Below are positions 1 to 5,174 of a stretch of DNA of 5,174 nt, piece after piece (the stretch's first letter is position 1; every line of letters begins with the position of its first letter). The DNA is from Deltaproteobacteria bacterium (lineage in GTDB: Bacteria > Desulfobacterota > Desulfobulbia > Desulfobulbales > BM004). The notes beneath the pieces were generated by a model. That model made no database searches. It was not told the DNA's origin and saw nothing but the letters and a program-made list of their open reading frames with translations. The stretch spans positions 1 through 5,174 of the forward strand of contig JAFDCT010000315.1 in NCBI GenBank assembly GCA_019312695.1, read 5' to 3'. A program made the position numbers and the translations under genes.

Positions 1-107
1 AGACTGCCGGCGCCGGCTGATCCAATTTTAGACTGGGCCCAGGCTGTTGCAATGGCTGGCAAACCGATTGCAAGAGCTGCGGCAAAAGCTATCAGTATCT
101 TGTCCAT
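1..107 (-). CDS. atpK: V/A-type ATP synthase proteolipid subunit K (c-ring subunit), N-terminal fragment
   Basis: This is the first 35 codons of a gene that runs off the left edge. The family forms the membrane rotor ring of V/A-type ATPases and carries H+ or Na+ through the membrane against subunit I. The visible protein starts MDKILIAFAAALAIGLPAIA and continues as one hydrophobic helix rich in Ala and Gly, ending in a Gly/Ser/Ala-rich stretch (SKIGSAGAGS, residues 26-35) typical of the tightly packed first helix of proteolipids. The ATG at 107-105 is preceded by a perfect AGGAGG seven bases away, so the start is secure. It follows subunit I by 12 bases, the usual I-K order. The acidic ion-binding residue and the second helix are outside the window, so ion specificity cannot be judged. 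The identity rests on composition plus position. Confidence 0.85.
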   Translation of the reverse strand, partial: MDKILIAFAAALAIGLPAIATAWAQSKIGSAGAGS

Positions 108-114
108 GCTTTAT

Positions 115-120
115 CCTCCT
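115..120 (-). promoter_or_regulatory. Ribosome binding site of atpK, overlapping the atpI stop codon
   Basis: A perfect AGGAGG lies seven bases before the atpK ATG. Its first A is the last base of the atpI TGA stop (122-120), so a ribosome terminating on atpI sits on the atpK start site. Translational coupling is the inference. A strong site fits the high copy number of ring subunits per complex. Confidence 0.85.
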
Positions 121-2099
121 CATATGTATTTTTTGGGCATGACGCTTCTGGGGTTCTCATACAACTTTTTTATGCTGTTCGCTGCTGGAGCGGGAAATAT
201 CTTTTTCAGTCTCCTTTTTTGATTTGCCCTCAAAGGACTATACTTCCTGCCGCCCAGTTCAATGAATTTGTCAAAAAACTCCACATAATGAAGACGGAGG
301 GAATGAATGGATGAGGAAAATACGCCTATTATTATGCCGATGAGATGTATGATTCCCCCCACGATCAATCCCAGGATAATATCTCCTGTTAAACCTGAAA
401 GCTGGTTGGCTACATTGGCCAACAGAACTGAAGTAAGACCGATTGCCATGATCCTGGCATAGGAGATGATATTGCCGATGTTTTTCAGGAGTTCAAGGGG
501 GGCCAGCAGTCCGCCTGAAAAAAATAGCAGGGGACAGAGAACAATAATAGTTATAATGAGTGGCCGCGTCAGCAATTCCGGGAAAAATCCTATAAAGGTT
601 ATGATCAGAGCCACAATGAGAAATATAAAAACTATATTAATAAGTTTGAGGAGCGCCTCTTTTTTTGTATGACGGCGTATGGCACTGACAAATCCCATGG
701 TCAGTCCCAGCGTTACATGGGCCAGACCGACCGCCATGGCAAAATAGAGCATCGGGATTATGTTTTTCTGGCGGTCAATAAAAAGCGGTTTTAAGCCAAG
801 CACACGATGACCGAAATCACCAAAAAACTCTCCATACAGAAAACCGAAAATTATGGCGTATAAAGAGCAGACCTTCAGAATTCTTAATCCATCGAGAAAT
901 AAACGGTGCCTTCGGGCAATTCGTATCAGGAGGAATGAGAGCACAAACAGTATGATTCCATACCCGGCATCACCGAGAATGAGTCCGAATAACAGCGGGA
1001 AAAAGAGACCTATAAACGGCGTAGGATCGAAAGAGGTATAGGAGGGGAGGGGCAGCAGCCTGGTAAAATTCTCAAATGGTTTGAAGTATTGCGGGTTTTG
1101 CAGCACTACCGGAACCCGTTCCAGGTCCTCGGTGCGGATATCAATCTCTTCAAGCACTACACTGCCACCAAAATCCTTTTGCAGGCTGGCGCTTAAGGAC
1201 ACTACTTTCTCAGCTGGCACCCAACCGTAAATAAAGAAACACATTGCTGTTTCAAATGAAAATGCAGAGGCCTGGATAATGGAAAGCTGTTCCCGTACCC
1301 ATTCAAGGGCTGCTTTATACATGGGGCCCCAGCGATGAGTGAATTCCGCCAGTCTTAAATCAACTGCTTGCAGGTTTTTTTCATTTTCCTGTATTTTTTT
1401 TTGCAGGTATTCCACCTTTCTGACAAAGGACATGTTCTGCAGTGCTTCAGGGAAGGAGAATTCAGGCATCTGCTTCTGATTAAGCAGCAAGCGTATATCC
1501 TCGGAAATATTCTTGGTCGCAGCAATGAGGCCGACAAGGGCCCCGTCCCTGGTTGGAACAGTGAGCAGTTCACATGAGGAATCCTTCAGACAGGTCAGGC
1601 TTTCTTTCAAGATATCAGCCGCCTTTTCGTCCTTTAGTGTTATTCCTATATAATCAAGATCGGGAGTAAGCTGAATTTTATCAAGCAGTGTTGAAACAGT
1701 TGCCAGAAAGGACTTGTATTCGTCCAGTTTCGTAAGGTCATGTTGTAGCGTGATTCTTTTTTCGTAGAATTCACGGCACATGGCAAGATGTTTGTCCAGG
1801 GTTTTGCTGACGGTTTCAATGATCGGCCGGGGGGTAAGAAAGCTGTCCCGAATTGTCTCTGTTGGCAGGCAGGCAAAAAGATTGTGCAACTTGGACTCCA
1901 GTTCTTCAAGGAAAATTTTTTCGAACAGTGCTTTTTCATCCGGTAGAAGTGAATGTACCTCACGTTTATGCATATCATCAACAAAACCTACAGTGGAAGG
2001 CTCAATATGCAGGTCTCCCTTTCTGCGAACAAGTGAAAGCGCTTCTCCTAAAAGATGTCGTGGACCCACAATTTCAACTTTTGACATCTTGACGATCAT
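120..2099 (-). CDS. atpI: V/A-type ATP synthase membrane subunit I (subunit a homologue)
   Basis: This 659-residue protein is the membrane stator of the V/A-ATPase. It anchors the peripheral stalks and forms the ion half-channels facing the K ring. Residues 1 to about 340 form the cytoplasmic arm, with predicted coiled-coil stretches near 95-140 and 220-260. The membrane half starts at the family hallmark FDPTPFIGLFFPLLFG (357-372) followed by LGDAGYG (375-381). About seven or eight hydrophobic helices follow, including GFLYGEFFG (419-427). The segment SYARIMAIGL carries the arginine (R549) that matches the essential ion-transfer Arg of subunit a, and the end motif LHYVEFFDKF (603-612) is present. 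A basic tail of about 36 residues follows. I chose the ATG at 2099 because AGGTGATC sits at the right distance. A GTG at 2117 would add six residues and overlap atpH, with a poorer RBS; an ATG four codons inside (MSKVEIVG) is also possible. Length is within the family range. Confidence 0.96.
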   Translation of the reverse strand: MIVKMSKVEIVGPRHLLGEALSLVRRKGDLHIEPSTVGFVDDMHKREVHSLLPDEKALFEKIFLEELESKLHNLFACLPTETIRDSFLTPRPIIETVSKTLDKHLAMCREFYEKRITLQHDLTKLDEYKSFLATVSTLLDKIQLTPDLDYIGITLKDEKAADILKESLTCLKDSSCELLTVPTRDGALVGLIAATKNISEDIRLLLNQKQMPEFSFPEALQNMSFVRKVEYLQKKIQENEKNLQAVDLRLAEFTHRWGPMYKAALEWVREQLSIIQASAFSFETAMCFFIYGWVPAEKVVSLSASLQKDFGGSVVLEEIDIRTEDLERVPVVLQNPQYFKPFENFTRLLPLPSYTSFDPTPFIGLFFPLLFGLILGDAGYGIILFVLSFLLIRIARRHRLFLDGLRILKVCSLYAIIFGFLYGEFFGDFGHRVLGLKPLFIDRQKNIIPMLYFAMAVGLAHVTLGLTMGFVSAIRRHTKKEALLKLINIVFIFLIVALIITFIGFFPELLTRPLIITIIVLCPLLFFSGGLLAPLELLKNIGNIISYARIMAIGLTSVLLANVANQLSGLTGDIILGLIVGGIIHLIGIIIGVFSSSIHSLRLHYVEFFDKFIELGGRKYSPLRANQKRRLKKIFPAPAANSIKKLYENPRSVMPKKYI

Positions 2100-2104
2100 T
2101 GTTT

Positions 2105-2112
2105 GATCACCT
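2105..2112 (-). promoter_or_regulatory. Ribosome binding site deciding the atpI start
   Basis: AGGTGATC is a long match to the extended Shine-Dalgarno sequence and includes the TGA stop of atpH (2109-2107). There are seven bases between AGGTGA and the ATG at 2099-2097, which favours that ATG over the upstream in-frame GTG at 2117. The stop/RBS overlap again suggests translational coupling. Confidence 0.75.
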
Positions 2113-2430
2113 GTCACCTTCCGGCAGAATTTCAGAAAGAAACTCTCTTACTGCATTACGCAGGATATCATCTGAAAGATTCTGCAGGTTTTCTGCCATC
2201 TGCTCTGCAGCGTCAATTTCCGTTTTCGCCTTAAATTCGCATTCCTTGCACGTTGTCTCAAGTGCCTGTATATACTCATCATCAAGTTGTCGTTTTTTCG
2301 CTTCAAGTTCCTGGCTGAGAGATACACGGACAGACTCAAGCCATTCTGCTGCTTTTACTCTTTCGGATTCAATGGAATGCTTGATTTCTGATTCGACCTT
2401 GATCACGGCATGCAACAGATCTTTTTCCAT
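2107..2430 (-). CDS. atpH: V/A-type ATP synthase peripheral stalk subunit H/G
   Basis: This 107-residue soluble, highly charged protein is probably almost entirely alpha-helical. It shows heptad-like spacing and many Glu/Lys/Ala residues from about residue 8 to 85 (for example SESERVKAAEWLESVRVSL-type repeats and LEAKKRQLDDEY at 42-53), then a short helix ending REFLSEILPEGDR. It has no membrane segment. Size, coiled-coil character and position directly before subunit I fit the AhaH/AtpG stator subunit, which pairs with subunit E to form the peripheral stalk linking the catalytic head to subunit I. Coiled coils are poorly diagnostic, so the call leans on context. The ATG at 2430 has AGAGG six bases upstream. 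It is the first gene of the ATPase cluster, with only seven bases between its stop and atpI. A CKEC pair (C61, C64) mid-helix is unusual for a stalk protein. The name atpG is used in some species. Confidence 0.85.
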   Translation of the reverse strand: MEKDLLHAVIKVESEIKHSIESERVKAAEWLESVRVSLSQELEAKKRQLDDEYIQALETTCKECEFKAKTEIDAAEQMAENLQNLSDDILRNAVREFLSEILPEGDR

Positions 2431-2433
2431 AAA

Positions 2434-2464
2434 GAACCTCTTGCAAAAAAAGTGGAGCAGGTTC
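2434..2464 (-). other. Possible RBS-sequestering hairpin before atpH
   Basis: In the transcript, GAACCU (2464-2459) is perfectly complementary to AGGUUC (2439-2434). With one bulged G the pairing extends by CU to cover the whole AGAGG Shine-Dalgarno (2441-2437), leaving a 14-base loop that contains the U7 run. It would compete with the larger hairpin at 2448-2513, since both use bases around 2457-2456. The complementarity is seen directly; a regulatory role is inference. Confidence 0.3.
2437..2441 (-). promoter_or_regulatory. Ribosome binding site of atpH
   Basis: AGAGG lies six bases before the ATG at 2430-2428. It is good but not maximal, and it lies within a potential hairpin arm (see 2434-2464). 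Confidence 0.6.
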
Positions 2465-2513
2465 GCAACTCAGCTGAAAAAACCCGGGTAAGAATATTCA
2501 GCCCTCCACTTTT
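2448..2513 (-). terminator. Leader inverted repeat with T7 run: possible terminator or attenuator before the ATPase operon
   Basis: On the minus strand AAAAGTGGAG (2513-2504) is perfectly repeated in inverted form as CTCCACTTTT (2457-2448). The second arm runs into seven T residues (2451-2445), as in an intrinsic terminator. Inside lies a second perfect pair, GCTGAA (2502-2497) with TTCAGC (2478-2473), so a branched or stacked hairpin is possible. The 46-base spacer is longer than in a textbook terminator, so it may be weak or conditional. It lies only 15 bases before the atpH ATG. It may therefore end readthrough from glgB and the small ORF, or act as an attenuator if the operon promoter lies upstream, as proposed at 2548-2576. 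Confidence 0.4.
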
Positions 2514-2547
2514 GGTTGGCAGAAAATAATTCAGCGCCTGAAAAGAA

Positions 2548-2576
2548 AGGATATATTTCTATATACCAGATAACAA
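2548..2576 (-). promoter_or_regulatory. Candidate sigma-70-type promoter for the ATPase operon
   Basis: TTGTTA (2576-2571, four of six matches to the -35 consensus) and TATCCT (2553-2548, four of six to the -10 consensus) are separated by exactly 17 bases. An overlapping alternative is TGG followed by TATATA (2568-2560), resembling an extended -10. A start near 2541 would give a leader of about 110 bases containing the inverted repeat at 2448-2513. Both boxes are weak matches in an AT-rich stretch, so this is a candidate only. Confidence 0.3.
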
Positions 2577-2600
2577 AGGAAAAAACCAGGAAAGATTTGT

Positions 2601-2636
2601 GGGGACAGCTTGGGGAAAGGGTAATAATTTGGGGGG
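2601..2636 (+). other. G-rich tract with possible G-quadruplex
   Basis: The plus strand has four G-runs of 4, 4, 3 and 6 bases separated by loops of 7, 3 and 9 bases. This fits a relaxed G-quadruplex pattern, with the last loop longer than the strict limit of seven. It lies in the intergenic region on the template strand, upstream of the candidate ATPase promoter, so the minus strand shows matching C-runs. Folding and function are not shown by sequence alone. Confidence 0.4.
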
Positions 2637-2673
2637 AATCCGCAAAGTGGTTTTTGTTGTTCAAAAAAAGGCT

Positions 2674-2874
2674 TTAATCGCAACCACTGATATCACCACG
2701 CAGTTTGCGGTCAACAAAATCACACTCCTTCGGGGAAAGATCAAAGCGTATTTCAGCTTCACTGATTATCTGCTGCCTGTTTTTTTCAGGATGGGTCTTA
2801 AGCATTTCACTGATCCAGCATAAAGTCTTTTTCATTTTGTCGCCGGACGGCAGTAATTCATTAACTGAGGACAT
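2674..2874 (-). CDS. Small helical protein of unknown function downstream of glgB
   Basis: I do not recognise a named family for this 66-residue, soluble, charged protein. Two likely helices can be read: about residues 13-27 (KMKKTLCWISEMLK) and 31-41 (NRQQIISEAEIRF), followed by DLSPKECDFVDRKL (45-58), which looks like a third short helix starting at a Ser-Pro cap. The pattern of small helices with RFDLSP in a turn could be an HTH-like or helical-bundle fold, but that is a guess. No signal peptide, membrane segment or metal motif is visible; its three Cys (19, 51, 65) are scattered. The ATG at 2874 has GGAG seven bases upstream, better than the internal ATG at codon 14. It starts 43 bases after the glgB stop on the same strand, so cotranscription is likely. 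Good RBS, sensible composition and fitting spacing support a real gene. Confidence 0.7.
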   Translation of the reverse strand: MSSVNELLPSGDKMKKTLCWISEMLKTHPEKNRQQIISEAEIRFDLSPKECDFVDRKLRGDISGCD

Positions 2875-2881
2875 AATCTGG

Positions 2882-2885
2882 CTCC
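2882..2885 (-). promoter_or_regulatory. Ribosome binding site of the 66-residue ORF
   Basis: GGAG sits seven bases before the ATG at 2874-2872, within a short AT-rich spacer after glgB. It favours this start over the internal ATG at 2835, which lacks a comparable site. Confidence 0.6.
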
Positions 2886-2910
2886 AATTCTTTTATTTTA
2901 AGGAATATAC

Positions 2911-2934
2911 AGCCGGGTCATTTGTTGACCGGTT
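2911..2934 (-). other. Small imperfect hairpin over the glgB stop codon
   Basis: GGTCA (2916-2920) and TGACC (2926-2930) form a perfect 5-bp stem around a five-base loop. With one bulged base at 2915 the stem extends outward by CC/GG and two weaker pairs. It spans the end of glgB and its TGA stop (2920-2918). There is no T-run downstream on the minus strand, so I do not call it a terminator. It could slow 3' decay or reduce expression of the next ORF, but that is inference. Confidence 0.25.
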
Positions 2935-5119
2935 TTAATATTATTCCGCCAAGGGGCGGTAAAGTTAATTTTACATGATAGGGTGCAAAACCAAACGGCT
3001 CATGAACAGGGTCCAACTGGTTTATGTTCAGAACATTAGTCCCCCCATAGGCGTGATAATCAGAATTGAAAATTTCCTGGTAGGGAACACCCTCAGGAAC
3101 ACCCATCTTGTAGTTATATATCACCTGGGGGGTAAAATTGAAAACACAGACGACATGGTCACGATGATCATAACCCAAACGGGCAAAACCGATGACTGAG
3201 TTGTCCACATCATTAAAATCAAGCCATTTGAAACCGTCATATGAAAAATCATCCTGCCACAGGGAAGGGCTGTCACGGTATATCTGGTTCAAGGCCCGGA
3301 CAAAATCCTGCAGCTGCCTGTGAAGGTCTTCATGTTCAGCCAAATGCCAGTCAAGGCTTGTCTTGCAATACCACTCTGACCACTGGCCGAACTCACTGCC
3401 CATGAATATCAGCTTCTTGCCTGGGTGGCACCATTGCAGGAGCAGAAAGATACGAAGGTTGGCAAACTGCTGCCACAGGTCTCCCGGCATCTTCGCCAGC
3501 AGGGCCCGTTTTCCGTGGACCACCTCATCATGGGAAATGGAGAGAATAAAGTTTTCAGAAAAGGCATAATACAGCGAAAAGGTGAGGGCGTTATGATGAA
3601 ATTTACGGTAGAGGGGATCCTTGCTGATAAAATTCAGGGTATCATTCATCCAGCCCATGTTCCACTTGAAGCCGAACCCGAGACCGCCGACGTCTGCCGG
3701 CTTTGATACCCCGAAAAAGCTGGTTGACTCTTCGGCTATCATCATAACATTGGGGTAATGGTCATAGATAATGCTGTTAAGGTGACGCAGGAATTCAATG
3801 GCATCAATGTTCTCTTTGCCGCCGTAACAGTTGGGAATCCATTCCCCTTCTTGGCGGGAATAATCAAGATAAAGCATGGAAGCAACAGCATCGACTCGTA
3901 ATCCGTCAATATGGTACTTGTCAAACCAGAAGAGGGCATTGGCAATGAGAAAATTGCTGACCTCCTTGCGCCCGTAGTTGAAGATCATTGTGCCCCACTC
4001 GGGATGGGCTCCCTGGCGGGGGTCTTCATGCTCATAAAGGGCTGTACCGTCAAAACGGGCAAGGCTGTGGGCATCCGAAGGGAAGTGGGCGGGGACCCAG
4101 TCCAGAATAACGCCGATATCATTCTGGTGGCAGAGATCTACCAGGTACATAAATTCATCAGGTGTGCCATATCTGCTGGTAATGCTGTAATAAGCTGTTA
4201 CCTGATAGCCCCAGGATTCATCCAGGGGATGTTCCATAACAGGCATTAACTCAATGTGGGTAAATCCCATTTCCTTAACGTATGGAACAAGGGCATCGGC
4301 AATTTCCCGGTAGGTTAGAAATCTCTCGGGATCTCCCGGGTCACGGCGCCAGGAACCGAGATGGACCTCATAGATTGCAATGGGTTTGTCATATGGTTTT
4401 GAGTTTCTTCTCTTTTCGAGCCAATCGCTGTCATTCCAGGAATACCGTTCCAAAGAGAAAACCTTGGAAGCAGTCTTGGGCCTAATCTCGCCGTAGAACT
4501 GGAAGGGATCTGATTTGATCAACAGATCCCTGTACTGTGTCCTGATCTCAAATTTGTAGAGCTCGTTTTCTGTGATTCCGGGAATGAAAATTTCCCAGAT
4601 ACCTGAATTATCGAGGCTGCGCATCTGGTGTACCCTGCCGTCCCAGGAGTTGAAGCTGCCTATTACACTGACCCTGCGGGCTGCAGGGGCCCATACCCTG
4701 AATATGGTGCCGTCAATATCATTGATGCTTGTGTGGTGGGCCCCAAGTTTGTTGTAAAGACTGTAATGAGTACCGCTGTTAAAGAGATAGCGGTCTATTT
4801 CACCCAGCTGCGGCAGAAAAGAATAGGGATCTGCAGTGGTATGAATTGTCTTGTCGAAATATTGAATTTCTAAGTTGTAAGGAAACGGTTCAGAAAATTC
4901 AGGCAGTACTATTTCAAATAATCCCTCCTCCCTCATTTTATACATATATTGTTTCGTGTCGTTTATCACGATTTGAACGGACTCGGCATAAGGCTGGAAG
5001 GTCCTTACCAGGGCAGCCGGTGATTCCTGGTCAATAAAATGAAGTCCCAAAACCACAAAAGGGTCATGGTGGTCAGAGTCGATAATTCGGTCAATCTGTA
5101 AGCTGATATGATTTGACAT
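2918..5119 (-). CDS. glgB: 1,4-alpha-glucan branching enzyme (GH13 family, GlgB type)
   Basis: This cytoplasmic enzyme cuts an alpha-1,4 glucan chain and rejoins it by an alpha-1,6 bond, making the branches of glycogen (EC 2.4.1.18). The 733 residues match the full-length bacterial form (E. coli GlgB, 728). The N-terminal N1 module contains HHDPFVVLGLH (17-27). A CBM48 module spans about 125-225 (FRVWAPAARRVSVIGSFNSW, 140-159). The GH13 barrel runs from about 245 to 620. Conserved regions are DWVPAHFPSD (340-349), GLRVDAVASM (406-415), IAEEST (461-466) and SHDEVVHGK (529-537). Likely catalytic residues are nucleophile D410, acid/base E463 and D531; their spacing (53 and 121) equals that of E. 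coli D405, E458 and D526. A C-terminal beta domain ends LPPLGGIILKPVNK. The ATG at 5119 matches the usual MSN-type start, but no Shine-Dalgarno is visible. No other glycogen gene lies in the window. Confidence 0.98.
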   Translation of the reverse strand: MSNHISLQIDRIIDSDHHDPFVVLGLHFIDQESPAALVRTFQPYAESVQIVINDTKQYMYKMREEGLFEIVLPEFSEPFPYNLEIQYFDKTIHTTADPYSFLPQLGEIDRYLFNSGTHYSLYNKLGAHHTSINDIDGTIFRVWAPAARRVSVIGSFNSWDGRVHQMRSLDNSGIWEIFIPGITENELYKFEIRTQYRDLLIKSDPFQFYGEIRPKTASKVFSLERYSWNDSDWLEKRRNSKPYDKPIAIYEVHLGSWRRDPGDPERFLTYREIADALVPYVKEMGFTHIELMPVMEHPLDESWGYQVTAYYSITSRYGTPDEFMYLVDLCHQNDIGVILDWVPAHFPSDAHSLARFDGTALYEHEDPRQGAHPEWGTMIFNYGRKEVSNFLIANALFWFDKYHIDGLRVDAVASMLYLDYSRQEGEWIPNCYGGKENIDAIEFLRHLNSIIYDHYPNVMMIAEESTSFFGVSKPADVGGLGFGFKWNMGWMNDTLNFISKDPLYRKFHHNALTFSLYYAFSENFILSISHDEVVHGKRALLAKMPGDLWQQFANLRIFLLLQWCHPGKKLIFMGSEFGQWSEWYCKTSLDWHLAEHEDLHRQLQDFVRALNQIYRDSPSLWQDDFSYDGFKWLDFNDVDNSVIGFARLGYDHRDHVVCVFNFTPQVIYNYKMGVPEGVPYQEIFNSDYHAYGGTNVLNINQLDPVHEPFGFAPYHVKLTLPPLGGIILKPVNK

Positions 5120-5135
5120 TTTTTTAAAAAGACAG

Positions 5136-5141
5136 ATTATA
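5136..5141 (-). promoter_or_regulatory. Candidate -10 box of glgB
   Basis: A perfect TATAAT on the minus strand ends 16 bases before the glgB ATG. The position 17 bases upstream reads CAATAT, so there is no real -35 box. If used, transcription would start about nine or ten bases before the ATG, giving a very short leader without a Shine-Dalgarno. A matching TATAAT lies on the plus strand at 5155-5160 because of the palindrome, so a divergent promoter is possible. Confidence 0.4.
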
Positions 5142-5160
5142 CATAAATAATATGTATAAT
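5136..5160. repeat. Perfect 10-bp inverted repeat upstream of glgB (operator-like)
   Basis: On the plus strand the arm ATTATACATA (5136-5145) and the arm TATGTATAAT (5151-5160) are exact reverse complements around the five-base centre AATAA. The 25-base element starts 16 bases before the glgB ATG and overlaps the best -10 box. It is entirely A/T apart from one C/G pair per arm. A dimeric regulator binding here would cover the promoter. I do not match it to a known box such as Fur, LexA, FNR or ArgR. AT-rich palindromes arise by chance more easily than mixed ones, though 10 perfect pairs remain notable. Confidence 0.6.
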
Positions 5161-5174
5161 ATTGAGGTTTATAT

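Noticed and set aside
1646..2106. Alternative frames of 108-112 residues overlapping the 5' part of atpI
   Set aside because: The atpI frame is continuous and carries family motifs downstream; these frames show no recognisable protein features.
2551..2569. Imperfect AT palindrome GGTATAT/ATATATCC as an operator
   Set aside because: It requires a bulge, is almost all A/T, and overlaps candidate promoter boxes, so chance is a sufficient explanation.
2470..2664. 64-residue minus-strand ORF in the intergenic region before atpH
   Set aside because: It needs a TTG start with no ribosome binding site, runs through the C-rich tract and the inverted repeat, and its low-complexity composition does not look like a protein.
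2663..2690. T7 run directly after the stop of the 66-residue ORF as an intrinsic terminator
   Set aside because: The only stem immediately before it is about four pairs with a G-U pair. A seven-bp pair AGTGGTT/AACCACT exists but flanks the T-run instead of preceding it, so a terminator is not supported.
2599..2938. Plus-strand ORFs of 74 and 77 residues over the small gene and intergenic region
   Set aside because: They lie antisense to the better supported 66-residue ORF, lack convincing ribosome binding sites, and look like chance open frames.
3911..4249. 112-residue plus-strand ORF within glgB
   Set aside because: It is antisense to conserved GH13 regions of glgB, whose reading frame is beyond doubt, so it is a shadow frame.
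1..5174. tRNA or rRNA genes, CRISPR arrays, insertion sequences, transposases, phage or defence genes
   Set aside because: I looked for these on both strands and saw no cloverleaf-like sequence, spaced direct repeats, terminal inverted repeats or related protein motifs. The window is ordinary core metabolism and energy genes.

Overview
The window reads as one strand of a bacterial chromosome. Every gene I can support lies on the minus strand, so transcription runs from high to low coordinates. In that order it holds a glycogen branching enzyme (glgB), a small unrecognised ORF, a 243-base intergenic region, and the start of a V/A-type ATPase operon: peripheral-stalk subunit H/G, membrane subunit I, and the first 35 codons of proteolipid subunit K, which runs off the left edge. 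Base composition is mixed, roughly mid-40s percent GC by eye. The Shine-Dalgarno sites, a TATAAT box and a GH13_9-type GlgB all point to a bacterium. A V/A-type ATPase beside a full-length bacterial GlgB would suit an anaerobe such as a Desulfobacterota member, but this taxonomic guess rests on general impression only.

Layout: 5174-5120 is a very AT-rich upstream region containing a perfect 10-bp inverted repeat with a TATAAT box in each arm orientation. glgB (5119-2918) has all four conserved GH13 regions and an intact catalytic triad, but no visible ribosome binding site. A 66-residue ORF (2874-2674) follows 43 bases later with a good RBS and is probably cotranscribed with glgB. The intergenic stretch 2673-2431 carries a G-rich tract on the plus strand, a candidate promoter, and a leader with a perfect 10-bp inverted repeat ending in a T7 run just before the RBS of the first ATPase gene.

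The three ATPase genes are tightly packed (7- and 12-base gaps, with RBSs overlapping the preceding stop codons), which implies translational coupling. Their order H-I-K matches the start of the archaeal ahaH-I-K-E-C-F-A-B-D type of operon. H is the stator coiled coil, I is the membrane stator that carries the essential arginine, and K is the ion-carrying ring subunit. The catalytic and central-stalk subunits should lie beyond the left edge.

I found no clear novel system. The parts most worth a second look are non-coding: the palindrome over the glgB promoter, the possible attenuator or RBS-sequestering leader before the ATPase operon, and the unrecognised small protein between the two units.
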